Of a stretch of 13,458 bases of DNA, positions 8,751 to 13,458 are shown in pieces (position 1 is the stretch's first letter; every line of letters begins with the position of its first letter). The notes below the pieces were generated by a model. That model had not been told where the DNA came from. It did not search any database and saw nothing but the letters and a program-made list of their open reading frames with translations. The position numbers and the translations under genes were made by a program. The stretch is from Flavobacteriaceae bacterium (GTDB taxonomy: Bacteria > Bacteroidota > Bacteroidia > Flavobacteriales > Flavobacteriaceae), in the NCBI GenBank assembly GCA_013001365.1, contig JABDMQ010000399.1:1-13458 (forward strand), in the 5' to 3' direction.

Positions 8751-8925
8751 TGTCTACTAGTTTTATGAATATTAAAAGTCCTAATAACGTAGGCGCCCAA
8801 AGCCCTAAGAAAATACCATGGAGCTGGTCACCGTTAAGAAAAAAATACTCTGCCACTAAAATTATGATAGCACATAATGTTAGCATTACTAGATAGCCAG
8901 CACCAATTTTCTTGAAAAAATTCAT
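8737..8925 (-). CDS. Small two-helix membrane protein (62 aa)
   Basis: The 62-residue protein has a basic N-terminus (MNFFKKIG), a first hydrophobic helix at about 9-30, a short polar turn NGDQLHG (31-37), a second helix at about 38-57 and a polar tail VDNGRK. A two-helix hairpin with both ends in the cytoplasm is likely from the charge pattern. The family is not recognised. It is the first gene of the cluster that leads to the small 35-aa protein, the AGCS symporter and era. It overlaps the 35-aa ORF by 14 nt. Only about 25 bp separate its ATG from the T-tract of the preceding terminator, so its promoter must overlap that terminator or it depends on read-through. Confidence 0.8.
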   Translation of the reverse strand: MNFFKKIGAGYLVMLTLCAIIILVAEYFFLNGDQLHGIFLGLWAPTLLGLLIFIKLVDNGRK

Positions 8926-8963
8926 TGATTGATTATTTAAAGTGAAGTTATAAAAAAAAATAA

Positions 8964-8984
8964 AGCCTCGGAAAAACCGAGGCT
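8964..8984 (-). terminator. Intrinsic terminator of the four-Cys repeat gene
   Basis: A perfect 8-bp GC-rich stem, AGCCTCGG and CCGAGGCT, has a 5-nt loop. Read on the - strand it is followed by a run of nine T within 8951-8963, an almost ideal rho-independent terminator for the gene ending at 9017. On the + strand it is also followed by a T-rich tract (8986-8993), so it could work both ways, but no + strand gene ends here. Confidence 0.9.
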
Positions 8985-9016
8985 CTATTTTTTAAATTAA
9001 GTTATTAAGATTTAAA

Positions 9017-12000
9017 TCAATACTTCATTAGTCTTAAGGTCTTCACATTATTTCCTTGTGCAACCTTTACAAAATAAAGTCCAGATCCAAGTTCATTACC
9101 GAATCTATAATTCATATTAGAATCAATTGAATCGATATGAACAGTTTTTCCTGTGATATCAAACACTTGAACCTTAATTGGGTCTACAGTGTTGTCTGTA
9201 GAAATCCTGATATTGAAATCATTCTGAGATGGATTTGGCCATGATCTCACAGCAAATTCCACTTTAGGTGTTTCAATGATCAACTCATCCTGTGCTTTAA
9301 CATCGCCTCCTTTAGAGGTTGTTCCAGCTCCTTGACGCTTAACACCGCCATCAAAGTTAATGCTACAAACACTGCCATTTGAATCAACATGCTCGATTAC
9401 GGTCACTCCACCAGAGAATGTAACACCAAGAATGTCTTGAGAACATGAAGTATGAATTTCAGCCATGCCTAAAGCAGTTGTGATTTCAAGATCCTTCTCA
9501 AGTTTCACTCCATTGTCATAAACGGTATAAGTTCCATCGTTGTTGTCAGTCACGGATCCTGAGTTGCTTGTTGGCACTCCAGCACCATCATAAGCAAAGG
9601 TTACTTCTAATAATCCTCCACTACATTCGCATTCTACAGGACAGGTTTCAATAGATAATTCTCCTCCTTCTTTATCGATATAGGAGATAACTGTGATATC
9701 GCCCAAGACAACACCTAGAAGGTTATCAGAACAAGAGGCGTGTAACTCTCCAACATCGGTACCATTAATGAACATGTCTGGATTGTTGAGCTTATCACCA
9801 TCATTAGATGCTATCGTAAATGTACCATCGCCATTGTCGGTTATGGTTGCATCTGAATCATTGGATGACAGATCTGACAATTCGCCAGGATATTCAAAGG
9901 TAATTGAAACTATACCCCCATCACATTCGCAATCTTGACCTGGTTGGTCAAAAGGACATGTTTCGATAGATGTTACGCTTCCTTCCTCATCTACATATTC
10001 AACAACAACGATACCTTGACCATAGACATTCTCAAGAAGGTTCTGAGAACATGATGAATGGAATTCGCCAGCATCAACACCATTAACAAATATGTCTGGG
10101 TTTGAAAGCTTTTCACCATTATACGTATCAAGGGTAAAAGTACCATCTCCATTATCTGTGAAGAATGCGTTGTCGTCATTAGTGGTTAGGTCTGATAATT
10201 CACCTCCATAAGAGAAGGACACTTCAACTATGCCACCTTCACATCCGCAATCAGGTACTGGAGCCTGGAAGCATCCATCTAAGGTCGTCATGTTACCCTC
10301 GGTATCAGTGTGTGCAATTACAGTTACTCCTGCAAAGTTTACACCTACTATATCCTGAGAACAAGACGTGTGGATTTCTGCTGTGTTTCCTCCAACATAG
10401 ATTTCAAGATTACCATCAAGTTTCTCTCCATTGTCAGAAACTGTATATGTACCATCACCATTATTGGTTATTACTCCAGAGTTCGTTGACAATGTCTCGC
10501 TTCCCATGTAAGTAAATGTAACAGATACCATTCCTCCTTTACATTCGCAATCTGGAACTGGTGGGTTATAAGGACAAGTTTCTATGGAAATTACGCTTCC
10601 TTCTACATCGATATACTCCACAACTACGATTCCTTCACTATAATACTCTTCAAGAAGGTTATCAGAACAAGATGCGTGGAACTCTCCAGCAGAGATGCCA
10701 TTTACAAAGATCTCTGGGTCAGAAAGTTTTCCACCATCATTAGAAGCTATGGTAAATGTACCATCGCCATTATCCGTAATGGTTGCATCTGAATCATCCG
10801 TAGATAGATCAGACAATTCTCCAGGATATGAGAAGGTCACTTCATTAATGCCACCATCACACTCACAATCAGCTACAGTAGGTGGAACTTCTACAGGACA
10901 TGGATCACAATAGCCATTCCCCTGCCAGGTTGTGTGTTTTCCTTCGATCTTCTTCGCAATAAACACGCCTTTCATTAGGATCTCTTTGCCATCGTCACCT
11001 TCCGTTTTAATGACATTATCGTTGACGTGGATATGCGATGAAATACTGGAGCCTTTTTTAACTCTAACATTACCATCAACAAACATTGAAACCTGGTTCA
11101 TCTGAGGATTGAAATTCGTGTATTCATCAAATTCAACATCTTTGTCAATGATCAAATTGGCACATTCAGCAAAATTAAGTGTGACTCCTTTATCAGTCTT
11201 TAACTCACAGATGAAGATATTCTCTTGAGTGAATGTTACTGTTGCTCCTTCCTTGATCTCAACTCTTTTGTAATTGTTACCAGTCAGTTCAACCGTGTCA
11301 TCCTTATCTACAACAACTTCGATGCTAGCATCGTCACAAAGTGTATTGTAATAAAATTGAGGAATCTCTACATCAGCAGGCATTTCCATTATTGAACCAG
11401 CACTACTATCGTTGTCGATATCTACCTCGTCAGCTTTCACTGCGCCATCAACATGAGATTCGTCATGTAATTTTATGTCGCCATTTTCGTCGGTTACACA
11501 TACATTGCCAATTACATCGTTATCACCATGTAGGTGAACCTCATCTGTTGCAATGAGAGCACAATCAGGGACTTCCTCAGTACCACCTACAAATATGTAA
11601 ACACATTTGATATCAAGTTCACCAGCATTATTTGAAAATGTATAGTCCACACCATTGGTAGATGGACCTTCTCCATTATTTCCTATTCCTAGGCTAGGTA
11701 TATAACCATCCTTGTTTCTCCATGCATTGAATGCGAAGATAACTTGACTAGAATTGTCATGAACTTGGAAACTACCAAAACAATACTGTGGCATAAATGT
11801 ATCACCCCAATCATATAAGGAATCACTTGCTCCTGGAACATCATTTCCATTACCCTTGGTATAACCATAAGGCCAAATCTCCAAGTTTCCTGATGTAATA
11901 TCTCCAGGATTGTTTACGTTGGAAAACCCTTCGTTTACAACAACATTCAAGTTATTAACTGGTTGTTGCCAAACGAAATCAGCATTTCCATCAGCGTCCG

Positions 12001-12445
12001 TCCCTGGCACGCTTAGCTCATCTAGATCGTTAGTGAAGGCATCCATTGACACCCATACCCAACGTTTCTCAGCATCCGGCCGATCCTTCCTTAAAATGAC
12101 CAAATAAGCCACTTTATTGAAGCATTCCAAATCTAGATTTGGATTAGCATTTACAAAATCCATGTCATCATCACATGCTATGGCTGAATTAGGTACTTCG
12201 AAAGAGTAAGCCAGACTAAAATCGTCGTATTCATCAATCTGGTTAAGGACGTCCTGATGAAAATTTAGATCGCATGTATCAATAGACCCTAATGTCTGAG
12301 CATTAGAACCAAAAGAAAGCAAAAGAGCGACCATTAGGATCGTTCCACTAATTAATGAATTACAAGAATTCAGTAAGTTCTTTGTTTTCCTGGAAAAGGA
12401 AAACCCAGGCCAAGAACTGGCCTCATTGAGTTGTTTTCGTATCAT
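9017..12445 (-). CDS. T9SS-secreted protein with beta-solenoid and five four-Cys repeats
   Basis: Large extracellular protein of unknown role, 1142 aa. The N-terminus has a long basic region and a signal peptide with a hydrophobic core around residues 31-46 and probable cleavage after SNAQ (50). Residues 55-290 look like a beta-sandwich module with GNLEIWPYGY, VPGASDSLYDWGD, SFQVHD and FAFNAW; I recall similar strings in secreted sialate-esterase-type proteins, unverified. Residues 295-516 resemble a bactofilin-like beta-solenoid (HLHGDNDVIGNV, HVDGAV, MFVDGNVRV) ending in GNGYCDPCP. Five tandem modules start at residues 527, 633, 733, 839 and 939, each with CxC, DNxDGT and H[ATS]SCS. A T9SS type A sorting domain occupies 1064-1142 (WPNPSQNDF, SGLYFVKV). 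ATG at 12443-12445 is the only start that keeps the signal peptide. A strong terminator follows. Possible roles are surface layer, adhesion or matrix; none is shown by sequence. Confidence 0.95.
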   Translation of the reverse strand: MIRKQLNEASSWPGFSFSRKTKNLLNSCNSLISGTILMVALLLSFGSNAQTLGSIDTCDLNFHQDVLNQIDEYDDFSLAYSFEVPNSAIACDDDMDFVNANPNLDLECFNKVAYLVILRKDRPDAEKRWVWVSMDAFTNDLDELSVPGTDADGNADFVWQQPVNNLNVVVNEGFSNVNNPGDITSGNLEIWPYGYTKGNGNDVPGASDSLYDWGDTFMPQYCFGSFQVHDNSSQVIFAFNAWRNKDGYIPSLGIGNNGEGPSTNGVDYTFSNNAGELDIKCVYIFVGGTEEVPDCALIATDEVHLHGDNDVIGNVCVTDENGDIKLHDESHVDGAVKADEVDIDNDSSAGSIMEMPADVEIPQFYYNTLCDDASIEVVVDKDDTVELTGNNYKRVEIKEGATVTFTQENIFICELKTDKGVTLNFAECANLIIDKDVEFDEYTNFNPQMNQVSMFVDGNVRVKKGSSISSHIHVNDNVIKTEGDDGKEILMKGVFIAKKIEGKHTTWQGNGYCDPCPVEVPPTVADCECDGGINEVTFSYPGELSDLSTDDSDATITDNGDGTFTIASNDGGKLSDPEIFVNGISAGEFHASCSDNLLEEYYSEGIVVVEYIDVEGSVISIETCPYNPPVPDCECKGGMVSVTFTYMGSETLSTNSGVITNNGDGTYTVSDNGEKLDGNLEIYVGGNTAEIHTSCSQDIVGVNFAGVTVIAHTDTEGNMTTLDGCFQAPVPDCGCEGGIVEVSFSYGGELSDLTTNDDNAFFTDNGDGTFTLDTYNGEKLSNPDIFVNGVDAGEFHSSCSQNLLENVYGQGIVVVEYVDEEGSVTSIETCPFDQPGQDCECDGGIVSITFEYPGELSDLSSNDSDATITDNGDGTFTIASNDGDKLNNPDMFINGTDVGELHASCSDNLLGVVLGDITVISYIDKEGGELSIETCPVECECSGGLLEVTFAYDGAGVPTSNSGSVTDNNDGTYTVYDNGVKLEKDLEITTALGMAEIHTSCSQDILGVTFSGGVTVIEHVDSNGSVCSINFDGGVKRQGAGTTSKGGDVKAQDELIIETPKVEFAVRSWPNPSQNDFNIRISTDNTVDPIKVQVFDITGKTVHIDSIDSNMNYRFGNELGSGLYFVKVAQGNNVKTLRLMKY
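9332..10867 (-). repeat. Five tandem ~100-106-codon four-Cys modules
   Basis: Modules begin, on the - strand, at 10867, 10549, 10249, 9931 and 9631. The starts are 106, 100, 106 and 100 codons apart. Each has an opening C-x-C-x-GG, a hydrophobic strand like VTFSY, a DN(G/N)DGT turn, a G-x-KL segment, an H-[ATS]-SCS motif, and a final Cys near the end (ETCP, DGCF or SVCS). Copies 1, 3 and 4 share the GELSDL form at their front, while copies 2 and 5 share a shorter form with EIHTSCSQDI. The end of the fifth copy is estimated. Confidence 0.92.
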
Positions 12446-12728
12446 TTTTAAGAAATTTAATTAATAGCGAGTTAAATGTAAGGAATTTCAGCTCACTTGA
12501 TCAAGCTTAAATGATTTTAGTATCTAGATATTAGACCAATTCCTAATTTTTATCGATAAAGCGTTAGTGGAGTTTATTCAATTAGTAATAATCCTACATG
12601 TATTCAATTGAAATAATGATTTTTGGGATTTAAAGACTTATTGATAAAGCCATCGAGGCATACATGACCAATATCATTTCTACGCTCCCCTTTCAGTCTT
12701 AAATTATTGTTCGTAAATTAACATCGTA
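12446..12728. promoter_or_regulatory. Divergent intergenic region with probable promoters
   Basis: AT-rich 283-bp gap between the divergently read repeat-protein gene and the universal stress gene. No ORF of useful length or RNA gene is seen. For the leftward gene a weak match to the Bacteroidota promoter form (TTTG, about 19 bp, TAnnTTTG) is TACATTTA at 12473-12480 on the - strand, with TTG 21 bp before it at 12502-12504. Short palindromes lie at 12496-12505, 12521-12530 and 12549-12560. No convincing promoter was found for the rightward gene. Confidence 0.4.
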
Positions 12729-13458
12729 ATGAAGAACATTCTATTACTAACTGATTTTTCGGAGAACTCGGTCAACGCCATGCGCTATGCGCTTCATTTG
12801 TTTGCCGATGATGTTTGTAATTTCTTCATACATCATGTACAAAGTCCATCATCCTACACCACCGACGACCTTATCCTTGCTGGTAATACCAGTATATATG
12901 ATTCCATAATCAAAGAGAGCAAACACAAACTGAGCAAACTAGCAGTTGAGCTCGAGGATGAAATCAAGAACAAGAATTTCAATTTTCAAACGCATGTAGA
13001 TTATAATGAATTCACAGATGCCATAAACAAGATCGTAGCCTCCAAGAATATTGACCTTATTGTTATTGGCACCAATGGAGTTACTGGTGCACAGGAGGTT
13101 GTATTTGGAAGCAATACAATAAATGTAATCCGAAAAGTAGATTGCCCGACCTTGGTAATACCTGAAGGGTTTAAATACAAGAAACCTTATGAGGTGCTTT
13201 TACCCTTGGACTTGGATGACCCTTGCAGTGGTGATTCATTCTTGGAATTGGTCGAATTCGTTGAAAAATTCAGTAAGGTCCTTCACATCCTGAGAATCAT
13301 GCCTCAAAATAAGCGGTCTCCTGAAGAAAGCAAGGACCAGGAAAATTTTGATAAGCACTTAAAGAATATCGAATATAACTACCACGTAGTTCGTAATATT
13401 CCCATGAGTACTACGGTAGACTGTTTTAGTCAAACTAATGAAATCGACCTCATGGCAC
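12729..13458 (+). CDS. Tandem universal stress protein (UspA family), 3'-partial
   Basis: Cytoplasmic stress-response protein of the UspA superfamily, probably ATP-binding; the physiological role varies. ATG at 12729 begins MKNILLLTDFSENS, the classic first strand and Asp of a Usp domain. Domain 1 runs to about residue 147 and ends with IGTNGVTGAQEVVFGSNT, which fits the ATP-binding pattern G-x2-G-x9-G-S exactly, followed by VDCPTLVIPEG. A second Usp domain begins at about residue 152 (YEVLLPLDLDD) and is cut by the window end after 243 codons. Two-domain Usp proteins of about 280 aa are common in Bacteroidota. No promoter is identified. It is transcribed away from the repeat-protein gene. 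Confidence 0.94.
   Translation, partial: MKNILLLTDFSENSVNAMRYALHLFADDVCNFFIHHVQSPSSYTTDDLILAGNTSIYDSIIKESKHKLSKLAVELEDEIKNKNFNFQTHVDYNEFTDAINKIVASKNIDLIVIGTNGVTGAQEVVFGSNTINVIRKVDCPTLVIPEGFKYKKPYEVLLPLDLDDPCSGDSFLELVEFVEKFSKVLHILRIMPQNKRSPEESKDQENFDKHLKNIEYNYHVVRNIPMSTTVDCFSQTNEIDLMA

Noticed and set aside
9332..10867. CRISPR-like or satellite DNA array
   Set aside because: The period is about 300 bp, divergent at DNA level, and fully within one open reading frame, so it is a protein repeat.
9693..10913. Two + strand ORFs (9693-9938 and 10695-10913) with similar proteins sharing a VNVPSPLSVMVASES-like stretch
   Set aside because: They are antisense shadows of repeat copies 4 and 1; their likeness only mirrors the repeats on the coding strand.
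12496..12560. Short palindromes CTTGATCAAG, TATCTAGATA and TTTATCGATAAA as operators
   Set aside because: Ten- to twelve-base AT-rich palindromes are expected by chance in such DNA, and they are not repeated with regular spacing.
12575..12609. Direct repeat TATTCAATT (12575-12583 and 12601-12609) as an attachment site or iteron
   Set aside because: Only two 9-bp AT-rich copies, with no integrase or replication gene nearby.

Overview
The window looks like chromosomal DNA from a member of the Bacteroidota, most likely a marine Flavobacteriaceae-type organism. This rests on two very large secreted proteins that end in type A sorting domains of the type IX secretion system (T9SS), on moderately AT-rich DNA, on gene starts without clear Shine-Dalgarno sequences, and on a flavobacterial-style era and universal stress protein. 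The genus is inference. No rRNA, tRNA, insertion sequence, phage gene or CRISPR array was seen.

Left part (3-6293, + strand): the C-terminal part of a giant cell-surface or secreted protein whose start lies before the window. Modules in order are the tail of one DUF11 repeat, four complete DUF11 repeats, a domain resembling a ThuA/class I glutamine-amidotransferase fold with a Cys-His pair, a PKD-like stretch, Asp-rich thrombospondin type 3-like calcium repeats, a LamG-like lectin fold, a flavobacterial beta-rich surface region, and a T9SS sorting domain. It converges on era, and a hairpin between the two genes overlaps the era stop codon.

Middle (6344-8925, - strand): a compact cluster, read right to left. 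It holds a 62-aa two-helix membrane protein, a 35-aa one-helix membrane protein overlapping it by 14 nt, a 69-bp gap with an 18-bp perfect palindrome, an AGCS-family sodium:amino-acid symporter, and the GTPase Era, whose GTG start overlaps the symporter end by 11 nt. The two small proteins may be symporter partners, which is inference.

Right part (9017-12445, - strand): a 1142-aa T9SS protein with a signal peptide, an N-terminal beta-sandwich-like module, a bactofilin-like beta-solenoid and five tandem four-cysteine modules whose starts are spaced 106, 100, 106 and 100 codons apart. A strong intrinsic terminator at 8964-8984 follows it. A 283-bp divergent intergenic region separates it from a tandem universal stress protein (12729 onward, + strand) cut by the window end.

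The strongest candidates for new biology are the four-Cys repeat protein, the amidotransferase-like domain inside a secreted adhesin-like protein, and the small membrane-protein pair beside an AGCS symporter.
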